Part shown: piece by piece, positions 1 through 8,716 of the stretch | How positions within the stretch are numbered: position 1 is the stretch's first letter | Layout: each line of letters begins with the position of its first letter | Assembly: GCA_963766505.1 (NCBI GenBank) | Contig: CAVYAL010000005.1 | Coordinates: 1,240,001 to 1,304,000, forward strand | Direction: 5' to 3' | DNA: 64,000 nucleotides | Origin: DATIRA01 sp963766505 | GTDB lineage: Bacteria; Pseudomonadota; Gammaproteobacteria; Steroidobacterales; Steroidobacteraceae | Notes under the pieces: generated by a model | Told to the model about the DNA's origin: nothing | The model's input: the letters and a program-made list of their open reading frames with translations, nothing else | Database searches by the model: none | Translations under genes and position numbers: made by a program

Positions 1-851
1 AGATGCTCCGCGAGGGCCAGCTCGACGACCGCGAGGTCGACGTCGAGCTGCGCGTCGTGCCGATGGGCGTGGAGATCATGGCGCCGCCCGGCATGGAGGA
101 GCTCTCGCAGCAGCTGCAGGGCCTCTTTTCCAGTCTCGGTGGAGAGCGCACGCGCACGCGCAAGCTCACCGTGCGCGAGGCGATGAAGCTGCTGACCGAG
201 GAGGAAGCCGCCAAGCTGATCAACGAGGAGGAGCTCAAGGTCCAGGCGCTGCGCAATGCCGAGCAGAACGGGATCGTCTTCATCGACGAGATCGACAAGA
301 TCGCGCGCCGCCAGGAAACGATGGGCGCGGACGTTTCCCGCGAGGGCGTGCAGCGCGACCTGCTGCCGCTGGTCGAGGGCTGTACCGTCAGCACCAAGCA
401 CGGCATGGTGAAGACGGACCACGTGCTGTTCATTGCCTCCGGGGCGTTTCACACCTCGAAGCCCTCCGACCTGATTCCCGAGCTGCAGGGACGCTTCCCG
501 ATACGCGTCGAGCTCGAGGCGCTCAAGGCCGAGGACTTCGTGCGCATCCTCACCGAACCCGACGCCTCGCTCTGCACGCAGTACGCGGCGCTGCTCGCGA
601 CCGAGGGTGTGCAGCTCGAGTTCGATCCCGGCGGCGTCCGCCGCCTCGCCGAGGTCGCCTACGACGTCAACCAGCGGACGGAGAACATCGGCGCCCGGCG
701 CCTGCACACCGTCATGGAGCGACTGCTCGACGGCGTTTCGTTCGAGGCCTCGGACCGCGCCGGCAGCAGCCTGGTCGTGGACGCGGACTTCGTGGAGCGT
801 AACCTCGGCGAACTCGCCCGCGACCAGGATCTCGCGCGATACATACTGTGA
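1..851 (+). CDS. hslU: ATP-dependent protease ATPase subunit HslU (5' truncated)
   Basis: AAA+ unfoldase that partners the HslV peptidase to degrade cytoplasmic proteins. The reading frame is open from the first base, so about the N-terminal third (with Walker A) lies outside the window; about 282 codons remain. Visible are the intermediate-domain segment MGVEIMAPPGMEE, the Walker B sequence GIVFIDEIDKI, the stretch DVSREGVQRDLLPLVEG, and the sensor-2 region TENIGARRLHTV. The protein ends in RYIL, as HslU proteins usually do; the C-terminal tail is known to dock into HslV. The DUF971 gene follows after 4 bases, suggesting cotranscription. Recognition is secure; only the start is missing. Confidence 0.97.
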   Translation, partial: MLREGQLDDREVDVELRVVPMGVEIMAPPGMEELSQQLQGLFSSLGGERTRTRKLTVREAMKLLTEEEAAKLINEEELKVQALRNAEQNGIVFIDEIDKIARRQETMGADVSREGVQRDLLPLVEGCTVSTKHGMVKTDHVLFIASGAFHTSKPSDLIPELQGRFPIRVELEALKAEDFVRILTEPDASLCTQYAALLATEGVQLEFDPGGVRRLAEVAYDVNQRTENIGARRLHTVMERLLDGVSFEASDRAGSSLVVDADFVERNLGELARDQDLARYIL

Positions 852-855
852 GACC

Positions 856-1254
856 ATGAACGACAGAACCGCCACCGAGATCAAGCTGCGCACGCGCTCG
901 CGCGTGCTCGAAGTCGCGTTCGACGACGGCTCGCGATTCGAGCTGCCGTTCGAGTACCTGCGCGTCTATTCGCCCTCGGCCGAGGTGCGCGGCCACGGCC
1001 CGGGACAGGAAACCCTGCAGGTGGGCAAGCACGAGGTCGGCATCCGCTCGGTGGACCCGGTCGGCAACTACGCCGTGCGGCTGGTGTTCGACGACGGGCA
1101 CGATACCGGGCTCTACGTCTGGGACTACCTGCACGAGCTCGGCGCGACCTACGAGGAGAAATGGCGCTCCTACCTGGACCGCCTCGCAAAGCTGGGACTC
1201 CCCTACCCGACGCCGGTGCCCGGCAAGAAGGGCCTGGGCCATCCCGCGCGCTGA
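856..1254 (+). CDS. DUF971 / gamma-butyrobetaine hydroxylase-like N-terminal domain protein
   Basis: Small protein of 132 residues consisting only of the DUF971 domain, the fold found at the N-terminus of gamma-butyrobetaine dioxygenases. The family core is visible in the segments ELPFEYLRVYSPSAEVRGHG and GLYVWDYLHELG. The function of the stand-alone form is not established; a zinc- or Fe-S-related role has been suggested for relatives. The ATG at 856 lies 4 bases after the hslU stop, and the gene sits between hslU and ubiE. That order is common in gammaproteobacteria, so cotranscription is likely. Family call is firm; function unknown. Confidence 0.9.
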   Translation: MNDRTATEIKLRTRSRVLEVAFDDGSRFELPFEYLRVYSPSAEVRGHGPGQETLQVGKHEVGIRSVDPVGNYAVRLVFDDGHDTGLYVWDYLHELGATYEEKWRSYLDRLAKLGLPYPTPVPGKKGLGHPAR

Positions 1255-1301
1255 CCGCAGCGGGCGCCACGGCACACGCTGCGGGTAGAATGTCGGGCTC
1301 C

Positions 1302-2081
1302 ATGAGCGAACCGACCCGCCAGCCCCCCGACAGCAACCGCGCCGATACGGTGGACTTCGGCTACGAGCAGGTCGCAGCCCCAGAAAAGGCCAGGCGCGTC
1401 AGGGCGGTATTTGATTCGGTCGCCGACAAGTACGACCTGATGAACGACCTGATGTCGGCGGGCGTGCACCGCCTGTGGAAGCGCTTTGCGCTCGCACAGA
1501 CGGGATTGCGGCCCGGGCAGTCGGCGCTCGACGTCGCCGGCGGGACCGGTGACCTCGCCGCCGGCATGGCGCGGCAGGTGGGCGAATCCGGGCTCGTGGT
1601 CCTCTCCGACATCAATTCGGCGATGCTCGGGATCGGACGGGACCGGCTGCTCGACGAGGGACTGCTCGGCAACGTCCGCTGCGCCATCGCCGACGCGGAG
1701 CGGCTGCCCTTCGCCGACGCGAGCTTCGACTGCGTGACGATCGGCTTCGGCCTCAGGAACGTGACGGACAAGGCCGCGGCGCTCGCCTCGATGCGCCGGG
1801 TGCTCAAGCCCGGTGGCCGCCTGCTGGTTCTGGAATTCTCCAAGCCCGTCGTGCCGGTCCTGCGGTCGGCCTACGACGTCTATTCGTTCAGCATCCTGCC
1901 GTGGCTCGGCCGGCGCGTCGCCGGCGACGCCGACAGCTACCGCTACCTGGCGGAGTCCATTCGCCGCTTTCCGGACCAGCAGGCGCTGCTCGGCATGATG
2001 CGCGACGCCGGCCTGGAGGATTGCCGCTACCACAACCTGAGCGGCGGCATCGTGGCGCTGCACAAGGGCCACCGGTACTGA
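1302..2081 (+). CDS. ubiE: Demethylmenaquinone / 2-methoxy-6-polyprenyl-1,4-benzoquinol C-methyltransferase UbiE
   Basis: SAM-dependent C-methyltransferase of ubiquinone (and, where present, menaquinone) synthesis; 259 residues from the chosen start, close to the usual 250. Family marks are VDFGYEQV, the stretch VFDSVADKYDLMNDLMSAGV, the SAM motif LDVAGGTGDLA, FGLRNVTD, and the C-terminal GGIVALHKGHRY. Two ATGs stand in frame, at 1290 and 1302; the second puts the conserved region at a normal distance, but neither has a strong ribosome binding site. ubiJ starts 1 base after the stop, so ubiE-ubiJ-ubiB read as one operon for quinone biosynthesis. Confidence 0.96.
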   Translation: MSEPTRQPPDSNRADTVDFGYEQVAAPEKARRVRAVFDSVADKYDLMNDLMSAGVHRLWKRFALAQTGLRPGQSALDVAGGTGDLAAGMARQVGESGLVVLSDINSAMLGIGRDRLLDEGLLGNVRCAIADAERLPFADASFDCVTIGFGLRNVTDKAAALASMRRVLKPGGRLLVLEFSKPVVPVLRSAYDVYSFSILPWLGRRVAGDADSYRYLAESIRRFPDQQALLGMMRDAGLEDCRYHNLSGGIVALHKGHRY

Positions 2082-2082
2082 A

Positions 2083-2694
2083 ATGCTGCTCGAGCGACTG
2101 GAGCAGGCGCTGAACCGCAACGTCGCGGATTCGCGGCGGGCGCAATCGCTGGTCCGGCAGCTCGATGGGCGAGTGATGTCGCTCGTCGCCGAGGACACGC
2201 CGCTCACGCTCTACTTCAAGGCCGGTGACGGGCGGCTCTCGATCGTCACGCGGCACGAGGGCGACGTCGATGCGAGCCTGGCCGGCACTCCGCTTTCGCT
2301 GCTGATGCTCGCCGGCCCGCGGGCCGAGGGAGGGCTGAGGGGCGGCAGTGTGCGCATCGAGGGCGACGCGGAGGTCGCGCAGAGGTTCCGGGAACTGCTC
2401 GCTGTCGCGCGCCCGGACGTGGAGGAGGAACTGGCACTGGTGCTGGGTGACGTCGCCGCGCACCGGATCGCGCGCTTCGCGCGCGGCGTGCTGCAGTGGG
2501 GCCGCGCGGCCACCGATTCGCTCGCCACCAATGTCGTCGAGTTCCTGCAGGAAGAAGGCCGCGATCTCCCGACCCGCGTGGAGACGGAGGAGTTCCTGGC
2601 CGGCGTCGACCGGCTGCGCGACGACGCCGAGCGGCTCGAGGCACGCCTGGCACGGCTCGAACGGCGCTCGACGAGCGCGAGTGACGACGCATGA
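2083..2694 (+). CDS. ubiJ: Ubiquinone biosynthesis accessory factor UbiJ (SCP2 domain)
   Basis: Lipid-binding accessory protein of the soluble Ubi complex, 203 residues. The N-terminal 110 residues look like an SCP2 sterol-carrier domain (for example GDGRLSIVTRHEGDVDASLAG and GGSVRIEGDAEVAQRF). The C-terminal part carries the GDVAAHRIARFARG region typical of UbiJ and ends in a charged helix rich in Arg, Glu and Leu. The gene lies between ubiE (1-base gap) and ubiB (4-base ATGA overlap), exactly the E. coli order, which makes the call much stronger than the weakly conserved sequence alone would. Confidence 0.9.
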   Translation: MLLERLEQALNRNVADSRRAQSLVRQLDGRVMSLVAEDTPLTLYFKAGDGRLSIVTRHEGDVDASLAGTPLSLLMLAGPRAEGGLRGGSVRIEGDAEVAQRFRELLAVARPDVEEELALVLGDVAAHRIARFARGVLQWGRAATDSLATNVVEFLQEEGRDLPTRVETEEFLAGVDRLRDDAERLEARLARLERRSTSASDDA

Positions 2695-4331
2695 GGCTGC
2701 GCACGCTGGGCCGCCTGCTGCAGATCCAGCGGGTGCTGGTGCGCCACGGCCTCGACGAGATCATCCTGGCCACGCACCTGCTGCGGCCGCTGCGCTTCGC
2801 CTTCTATCTCTCCCCGGCGACCTGGTTCGAGCGGCGCAAGGGCGGATCGACCGGCGAGCGGATCCGGCTCGCGCTCGAGGAACTCGGGCCGATCTTCGTG
2901 AAGTTCGGCCAGGCGCTGTCAACCCGCCGCGACCTGCTGCCCGCCGGGATCGCGGACGAACTCGAGAAGCTGCAGGACCGTGTACCCCCCTTCCCGGGCA
3001 GCGAGGCACGCGCACTGATCGAGCGCGCCTACGGACGAACGCTCGACGAGGTCTTCGAGCAGTTCGACGAGCAGCCGCTGGCCGCCGCGTCGATCGCCCA
3101 GGTCCATACGGCGAGGCTACGCTCAGGCGAGGAAGTCGTCGTGAAAGTCCTTCGGCCTGGCGTCCGTGCGCGCATCGAGACGGACCTGGCGGTGATGTAC
3201 CAGCTGGCGCGGCTCGCACGCGACTATGCCAGCGAGGCAGAGCGGCTGCGCCCGGTCGAAGTGGTCCAGGAGTACGAGAAGACGATCCTCGACGAGCTCG
3301 ACCTGATGCGCGAGGCTGCCAACGCCGCCCAGCTCAGGCGCAATTTCGAGGGTTCCGACCTGCTCCACGTCCCGCAGGTCTACTGGGACTACTGCCGCAG
3401 CAACGTGATGGTGATGGAGCGCATCCATGGCGTGCTGGTCAACGATCTCGACGAGCTTCGCGCCCGCGGCGCGAACATCCAGCTGCTCGCCGAGAACGGC
3501 GTGAAGATCTTTTTCACGCAGGTGTTCCGCCATAACTTCTTCCACGCGGACATGCACCCGGGGAACATCTTCGTGCGCCTCGAGGACCCCGATCGCCCCC
3601 AGTATGCCGCCGTGGACTTCGGCATCGTCGGGACGCTGGACGCGAGAGACCAGCACTACCTGGCCGAGAACTTCCTGGCGTTCTTCGACCGCGACTACCA
3701 CCGGGTCGCGCGCCTGCACGTCGATTCCGGCTGGGTTCCTGCCGACACCCGCGTCGACGAACTCGAATCGGCGGTGCGCACCGTGTGCGAGCCGATCTTC
3801 AACAAGCCTCTGTCTGAGATTTCCTTCGGCCAGGTCCTGCTGCGGCTGTTCGAGACGGCGCGTCGCTTCCAGATGCGGGTCCAGCCGCAACTGATCCTGC
3901 TGCAGAAGACGCTGCTGCAGATCGAAGGACTCGGCCGGCAGCTCTACCCCGAGCTCGACCTGTGGAAGACCGCGCAGCCGGTCCTCAAGGAGTGGGCTGC
4001 CGACCGGCTGAGCGGTCGCACGCTCGCGCAGCAGCTGCGGCAGCAGCTCCCGGAACTGAGCGAAGCAATCCGGATGACTCCCCAGGTGCTGCAGCAATTC
4101 CTGCAGCAGGCCTCCGAGGGCAATTTCCGGCTCAAGGTGGAGCAGGCGGGCATCGAGCAGCTGCGACGCGAAATTCGCGCAAGCGCGAGACGGCGGGATT
4201 CGACGCTGGTAGCCGCCGCGACGCTGCTCGGCGGCATCGTCTGGCTGGCCGTGGGCGCGGCGCCGATCGCCGGAATCGTGCTGCTGGGCGCAGGCCTGCT
4301 CGGCATCGTGCTGGCGCGCACCGGCGACTGA
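2691..4331 (+). CDS. ubiB: Ubiquinone biosynthesis kinase-like protein UbiB
   Basis: ADCK/UbiB-family atypical kinase/ATPase, 546 residues, needed for ubiquinone synthesis; thought to help extract or present lipid intermediates at the membrane. The family KxGQ motif is in KFGQALSTRRDLLP, the alanine-rich nucleotide loop in AAASIAQVHTA, the catalytic loop in FFHADMHPGNIF and the metal-binding DFG in AVDFGIVG. Two hydrophobic segments at the C-terminus (LVAAATLLGGIVWLAVGAA and IAGIVLLGAGLLGIVLA) are the expected membrane anchors. The ATG overlaps the ubiJ stop by 4 bases, so translation is probably coupled. Confidence 0.97.
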   Translation: MRLRTLGRLLQIQRVLVRHGLDEIILATHLLRPLRFAFYLSPATWFERRKGGSTGERIRLALEELGPIFVKFGQALSTRRDLLPAGIADELEKLQDRVPPFPGSEARALIERAYGRTLDEVFEQFDEQPLAAASIAQVHTARLRSGEEVVVKVLRPGVRARIETDLAVMYQLARLARDYASEAERLRPVEVVQEYEKTILDELDLMREAANAAQLRRNFEGSDLLHVPQVYWDYCRSNVMVMERIHGVLVNDLDELRARGANIQLLAENGVKIFFTQVFRHNFFHADMHPGNIFVRLEDPDRPQYAAVDFGIVGTLDARDQHYLAENFLAFFDRDYHRVARLHVDSGWVPADTRVDELESAVRTVCEPIFNKPLSEISFGQVLLRLFETARRFQMRVQPQLILLQKTLLQIEGLGRQLYPELDLWKTAQPVLKEWAADRLSGRTLAQQLRQQLPELSEAIRMTPQVLQQFLQQASEGNFRLKVEQAGIEQLRREIRASARRRDSTLVAAATLLGGIVWLAVGAAPIAGIVLLGAGLLGIVLARTGD

Positions 4332-4386
4332 AACGCGCCGCTTCGGCCCGCGGGCGGACTGCAGGCGAAGAAACGTCGTCGGTCGC

Positions 4387-5121
4387 TCAGGCGCCCCCGG
4401 AGCTGACAGCTTCCGGCCGCAGCTCGATCCAGGTCGCGCGGGCACGCGCGCAGAGCTCGCCGTCCTCGTCGAAAATGGCGGTGCCCGCATAGTGCTTGCG
4501 ACCGTCGGCGGCAGCGATCCGCCAGCCGATCACCGTGCAGGGTTCACCGACGTGCACCGGACGGTCGACGTGCGCGAGCATCTCGCCGAGCAGCATCGTG
4601 CGCCGGCCACCGGAGACCGCGAAGTAGCCTGGGCAGTCGAGCGCGGCCCAGTGATGCTCGACCGCGACCTTGTCCGTACCCTCGCCGAGCCAGTCGGACG
4701 GCAGCCATGGTCCGGCGACCATGCCGTTGTCCAGCATGCCCGGAAAAATGCGCAGGCCGTCGCCGCGGCGGCGATGCGGGCCGCAGACGAAGCACTCGGG
4801 AAAGGCATGCTCGCGGAAGCCGGCGTAGTGCTGCGACGCCCAGACGGCCTGCACGTATTCGGGCGGCGGTGGCACGTCCAGCTCGAGCCGCGCGGGGCTG
4901 CCGGTCGCCACGATGCCCTGCGGTCCCTCCAGTCGCCATTCGCCCGAGGGATCTTCGATCACCGCGAGCGGCTGCTCCAACGGAGGCGGACGGAGCAGCC
5001 TGGTGCGCAGGTCCGTACCCGCGGCGACCGAGAACGCGCCGCTCACGTAGCCGCCGTTGGCGGAATCCGGCGGTCCCCTGAACCGGCGCGGGATGCTCAG
5101 CGTCTGCACGGCCTCAGTCAT
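4387..5121 (-). CDS. Hotdog-fold thioesterase-like protein
   Basis: Protein of 244 residues with the look of a double hotdog acyl-CoA thioesterase/hydratase-type protein. The N-terminal half has RFRGPPDSANGGYVSGAF, similar to the substrate-tunnel segment of hotdog thioesterases; the middle has FPECFVCGP followed by GDGLRIFPG, a cysteine-bearing motif seen in a family of uncharacterised thioesterase-like proteins. Substrate is unknown. Its start overlaps the stop of the upstream DUF2007 gene by 8 bases (both on the minus strand), so the two are probably cotranscribed. Fold assignment is moderately sure, enzymatic activity is inference. Confidence 0.7.
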   Translation of the reverse strand: MTEAVQTLSIPRRFRGPPDSANGGYVSGAFSVAAGTDLRTRLLRPPPLEQPLAVIEDPSGEWRLEGPQGIVATGSPARLELDVPPPPEYVQAVWASQHYAGFREHAFPECFVCGPHRRRGDGLRIFPGMLDNGMVAGPWLPSDWLGEGTDKVAVEHHWAALDCPGYFAVSGGRRTMLLGEMLAHVDRPVHVGEPCTVIGWRIAAADGRKHYAGTAIFDEDGELCARARATWIELRPEAVSSGGA

Positions 5122-5422
5122 GCGAGTGTCCGCATTTCCAGCACACCGCGAACTGCGGCTCGATCGATTCGCCGCAGTCTGCGCAGGTCCAGGCCGGGCC
5201 GCTCGGGCCGGCGCGCGTGAGTTCCGCGATCAGCTCGCGCGCTCGCAGCAGATCTGCGGGGTTGCGGATCCAGAGCTCCGGCCAGCACTCCACGAACGGA
5301 ATTTCCCCGACGACTCCGGCGAGCCGGTCATTGCGCACCGTGCAGCGGATGCCAGCCGCCTCGAGCACGTTTCGCAGGTGAGCGATCTCGACCAGCGACT
5401 CTGCCGTGTAGACCTTGCGCAT
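5114..5422 (-). CDS. DUF2007 signal-transducing-like protein with C-terminal zinc ribbon
   Basis: 102-residue protein. The N-terminal 70 residues match the DUF2007 type (MRKVYTAESLVEIAHLRNVL, then a segment on acquiring or avoiding inherited nucleotide/peptide binding that is not understood). The C-terminus holds two CxxC pairs, CADC and CWKC, separated by 12 residues, a plausible zinc ribbon. ATG at 5422 was chosen because the DUF2007 domain begins there; the reading frame is open further upstream but that part looks noncoding. It overlaps the thioesterase-like gene downstream by 8 bases. Function unknown. Confidence 0.8.
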   Translation of the reverse strand: MRKVYTAESLVEIAHLRNVLEAAGIRCTVRNDRLAGVVGEIPFVECWPELWIRNPADLLRARELIAELTRAGPSGPAWTCADCGESIEPQFAVCWKCGHSHD

Positions 5423-5451
5423 CTGCAGACTAGGATAGCCGAGCCGGGCGC

Positions 5452-6144
5452 TCAGGCGGGCCCGACCTGCGCCGGTGGATCCACCGCCAGGATGAAGCGC
5501 GTGTAGATCTCGGGCAGTCGCTCCAGCACGCGCTCCTTGCCCAGCATCTCGCTGCCGGAGATCGCGCGCTTGAGCACCGGAAGAGTCAGTTCCTCCAGCG
5601 CCCGGGTGGCGACGGGCGCGTAGCTCAGGTGCCAGGGCTCGACGCCGGCGCCGCAACGATCGCTCGCGTACGGATGGTAGAAACCGAAGCGCGCTACGTT
5701 CTGCTCCAGCCACGCGGCGAGCCGGCCGAACACGCCGTCCGGCGCGTACTCCGAAGGCAGCAGCTGCACCTGGTAGCCCGGCGGCATCGCCGCGGCATCG
5801 ATGACATCGAGGTCAGAGCCCCAGTGATGCCTGCTTCCGCCGGGGACAGCCGACCAGCACAGGATGGCGTCCACGCGCTGCGAATCGTCGATTCCGGAAG
5901 GGTCTATCGGTCGGCCCTCACGGTCGTGCAGCACACGATCACCCCGCCACTTGCGATTCCACAGCAGTACCTGCCGGTCGAAGTCGCGGAACGCCGACAC
6001 CGGCACCAGGTCGATTCCCTGCCGCGCCGCGTCCTCGCGCATCGCCAGGAAGGACGCGACCGACTCGTAGTGCAGCACGGCACGCGGCTGCTCGAGCTCC
6101 ACGACATGGGTCCTTGCGCGGCCGGTCAGTTCATATTCGTTCAT
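5452..6144 (-). CDS. M15 family D-alanyl-D-alanine carboxypeptidase-like protein (VanY type)
   Basis: Zinc peptidase of the M15B/VanY family acting on peptidoglycan stem peptides. Zinc ligands are visible as SRHHWGSDLDV (the SxHxxGxxxD motif) and EPWHLSY (the ExWHxxY motif), with the substrate-binding stretch VSAFRDF and RDFDRQ. The chosen ATG at 6144 gives 230 residues; a GTG at 6195 would add 17 residues with no clear purpose. No signal peptide is visible from this start, so if it acts in the periplasm the export route is unclear. It precedes DUF2007 on the same strand with a 29-base gap. Confidence 0.85.
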   Translation of the reverse strand: MNEYELTGRARTHVVELEQPRAVLHYESVASFLAMREDAARQGIDLVPVSAFRDFDRQVLLWNRKWRGDRVLHDREGRPIDPSGIDDSQRVDAILCWSAVPGGSRHHWGSDLDVIDAAAMPPGYQVQLLPSEYAPDGVFGRLAAWLEQNVARFGFYHPYASDRCGAGVEPWHLSYAPVATRALEELTLPVLKRAISGSEMLGKERVLERLPEIYTRFILAVDPPAQVGPA

Positions 6145-6380
6145 CGGCGGATCGTCTTTGTCTCCCGCCGTGAGGATAGCTGACACGGGCTCCACCGCCA
6201 GCGCGATGCGCAGGTGTCGGAAAATTTGCCAGTATTAGGTCCAAAATCGCGCCGAATCCGCGTTTCCACCCGGGCTCCGCACGACTATCATCGCCCTGGA
6301 GTACAAAGCAACAAGAACGGCTGCGGGGCGCAGTGGTCTAATGACCCACAGCCACAGGAAACGGGAGACCCGAGCCGAGC

Positions 6381-8531
6381 ATGCGCGGGACGGGCTTAAA
6401 AACACGCTACGTACTGGCCGTGCTGCTGATGGGCCTGCTGGTCACGGCGGCTGTCGCGGCCACGGTGGCGCTCGGTGAGCGCCACGAGAGGCGTCACGTC
6501 GTCGATCTGCTGAGTTCGATCGAGCGGATCGGCACGCCCGGCGATCCAGCCTCGCTCGCGGACACGCGCGAGCAGCTCGCCGAGTTCGAGACTCACGTGC
6601 TGCGCAGCCACGTGCTGCCGATCGTCGGTATCGGCATTCTGCTTTCGCTGCTTGGAGCCGGCGTGACACTGCTGCTGATCCAGCGGATCGACCGTGCGAT
6701 GACCCGGCTGATGTCCAGTGCCGAACGCATCGGCAGCGGCTTTCATCAGGAACCGGTGCCGCGCAGCGGCGTGCGGGAGGTTGCGAAGCTGGAGGAGGCA
6801 CTCGAGGGGATGCGCGAAGCGCTGCGCAGTACCACGATCTCCCGCGACTACCTGAACATGCTGCTCAACAGCATGCGGGATGCGGTGCTCGTCGTCGCGC
6901 CGGACGGCCGGATCCGCAATGCGAACCAGGCGGCGCTGCAGCTGTTCGGCTGCAAGCGCGAGATGCTGGTCGACCAGGACCTGTTGTCACTGATCGCAAG
7001 CGAGCACAGGGCGGCCTTCGACCCAGAAAAGGTGCGCGGGGGCCTCGGGGAGACGGTGATCCGGACCAGCCCGGGCCAGACGATACCGGTCTCGGTCTCG
7101 GCGGCGGAGATCGGGGATCCCGGGACCTCGTTCCGCGGCACGATCTACGTGCTGCGCGACATCACCGAGCGCAAGCGCGCGGAGCGGCGCATCCGCTACC
7201 TCGCGCGCTTCGACGCGCTGACCAAGATGCCGAACCGGATGCAGTTCCAGCACCTGCTTCACCAGGCCATCACGCGCCGGCTGCGCCAGTCTCAGGGCGT
7301 GGCGCTGCTGTACGTGGACCTGGACAACTTCAAGGACATCAACGACACGTTCGGGCACGGCGCCGGCGACCGCGTGCTCGAGATCGTCAGCGAGCGACTG
7401 ACGCGGCTGCTGCCGAAGGACGCGGTGGTCGGCAGGCTTGCGGGCGACGAGTTCGCCATCTTCGCGGAGGACGGCTCCGATCCGGCCGCGCGTCACCAGC
7501 AGGCCGCGTCCCTCGCGCGGCTCGTGCTCGCGGAGATCGCGCGTCCGCTGCACGCCGGCGAGTACGAGATCGAGGTCACCGCGAGCATCGGCATCGCGAC
7601 GGCACCCGAGGACGCGGACAACGTCATCGACCTGATCCGCGACGCCGACGCGGCCATGTATCACGCGAAGCGTGCCGGGCGCCATTGCCACGTCTTCTAC
7701 ACGCCGGAGATGAACGCATCGGCCGTCGAGCGGCTGCTGCTCAGAAGCAAGCTCCGGCGCGCCGTGGAGCGTGGCGAGTTCATACTGCGCTACCAGCCCA
7801 AGGTCGACCTGGACAGTCGACGGGTCGTGGGCGCCGAGGCACTGATCCGCTGGCGCCTGCCAGGACATGGCGACATCGCGCCATCGCAGTTCATCCCGCT
7901 GGCAGAGGAATCGAGGCTGATCCTCGACATCGGCGCCTGGGTGCTCGACCAGGTGTGCAGCGACTATTCGAGCTGGTGCCGGAAGGTCGACGACCCGGGC
8001 CGCGTGGCGATAAACCTGTCGCTGAAAGAGCTGAGCCAGGCGAGCTTCATTCCGCGCTGCCGCTCGGTGTTCGAGAAGCATGGCGTCTCGCCGGCCTGCG
8101 TCGAGCTCGAGATCACCGAGACGACGTTGATGCTGGACGCGGACCGTACGCTGCCGTTGCTCGATGAGCTCCGCGCGATGGGCGTGCACCTGTCGATCGA
8201 CGATTTCGGCACCGGCTATTCCAGCCTGAGCGCACTGCAGCAGTTCCCGATCGGGACGCTGAAAATCGACCGGTCCTTCGTCACCAACGCCGCGAGCGAC
8301 CCGGACGATGCGACGATCGTTCGCACGATCATCGAGATGGGACGCAGCCTCGGACTGCAGGTGCTGGCCGAAGGGATCGAGACGGACGAGCAGCGTGCGT
8401 TCCTGCTGCACAGCGGCTGTCAATATGGTCAGGGGCGCCTGTTCGGGGAGCCGCTGTCCTCGGGGGAGTTCCTGGACCTGATCCGGCGGCAGGATACCGG
8501 CGAGCACCCGGTCCTCCAGCAGCCCGCATGA
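6381..8531 (+). CDS. Membrane-bound PAS-GGDEF-EAL cyclic-di-GMP signalling protein
   Basis: 716-residue protein making or breaking cyclic di-GMP at the inner membrane. Order: TM helix about 11-30, short periplasmic segment, TM helix about 79-100, HAMP-like linker, PAS about 155-265, GGDEF about 270-440, EAL about 450-700. The GGDEF signature is AGDEF (residues 354-358), so the first glycine is lost; no RxxD inhibitory site stands at the usual place. The EAL domain keeps the key motifs EALIRW, DDFGTGYSSLS and AEGIET, so phosphodiesterase activity is likely, with the GGDEF possibly regulatory. It is transcribed alone; a GC-rich hairpin follows at 8574. Confidence 0.93.
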   Translation: MRGTGLKTRYVLAVLLMGLLVTAAVAATVALGERHERRHVVDLLSSIERIGTPGDPASLADTREQLAEFETHVLRSHVLPIVGIGILLSLLGAGVTLLLIQRIDRAMTRLMSSAERIGSGFHQEPVPRSGVREVAKLEEALEGMREALRSTTISRDYLNMLLNSMRDAVLVVAPDGRIRNANQAALQLFGCKREMLVDQDLLSLIASEHRAAFDPEKVRGGLGETVIRTSPGQTIPVSVSAAEIGDPGTSFRGTIYVLRDITERKRAERRIRYLARFDALTKMPNRMQFQHLLHQAITRRLRQSQGVALLYVDLDNFKDINDTFGHGAGDRVLEIVSERLTRLLPKDAVVGRLAGDEFAIFAEDGSDPAARHQQAASLARLVLAEIARPLHAGEYEIEVTASIGIATAPEDADNVIDLIRDADAAMYHAKRAGRHCHVFYTPEMNASAVERLLLRSKLRRAVERGEFILRYQPKVDLDSRRVVGAEALIRWRLPGHGDIAPSQFIPLAEESRLILDIGAWVLDQVCSDYSSWCRKVDDPGRVAINLSLKELSQASFIPRCRSVFEKHGVSPACVELEITETTLMLDADRTLPLLDELRAMGVHLSIDDFGTGYSSLSALQQFPIGTLKIDRSFVTNAASDPDDATIVRTIIEMGRSLGLQVLAEGIETDEQRAFLLHSGCQYGQGRLFGEPLSSGEFLDLIRRQDTGEHPVLQQPA

Positions 8532-8573
8532 CCCCCCTGCTGGTCCGAGGTAAGAAATCCGGGGCAAAAAGAA

Positions 8574-8594
8574 GGGCGGGCCGAGGGCCCGCCC
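8574..8594. terminator. GC-rich hairpin, possible terminator
   Basis: Perfect 9-bp stem GGGCGGGCC / GGCCCGCCC with a GAG loop, about 40 bases after the stop of the GGDEF-EAL gene. The T-rich tract lies on the minus strand (the plus strand has AAAAAGAA before the stem), so by sequence it is a better intrinsic terminator for minus-strand transcripts than for the plus-strand gene it follows. It may still act as an end or pause signal in both directions. Confidence 0.5.
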
Positions 8595-8642
8595 GAACGG
8601 GGGTCATCGTTGACGAGCGAAGGTTCCCATAGCCCAACCAGC

Positions 8643-8675
8643 TTGTCAACTATTTGTCCAGCCTTTGGGTGAATA
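8643..8675 (+). promoter_or_regulatory. Three head-to-tail 11-bp repeats, candidate operator of the cobalamin-binding MerR regulator
   Basis: Three consecutive 11-base units beginning TTGTCAA, TTGTCCA and TTGGGTG. The first two share TTGTC.A; the third keeps only the TTG. CarH-type regulators are known to bind direct repeats spaced by 11 bp (one helical turn) that cover the -35 region. A weak sigma70-like promoter may overlap: TTGTCC at 8654-8659, 17-bp spacer, TATCTT at 8677-8682. The ATG of the regulator is at 8717, so autoregulation is the natural reading. Confidence 0.45.
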
Positions 8676-8716
8676 TTATCTTTACATCCTTCCGGGCGGA
8701 CGTATCATTGCCGGTC

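Noticed and set aside
6196..6380. Cyclic-di-GMP riboswitch upstream of the GGDEF-EAL gene
   Set aside because: A CCACAGGAAACGGG stretch slightly recalls the GEMM motif, but the conserved core and pairing are absent.
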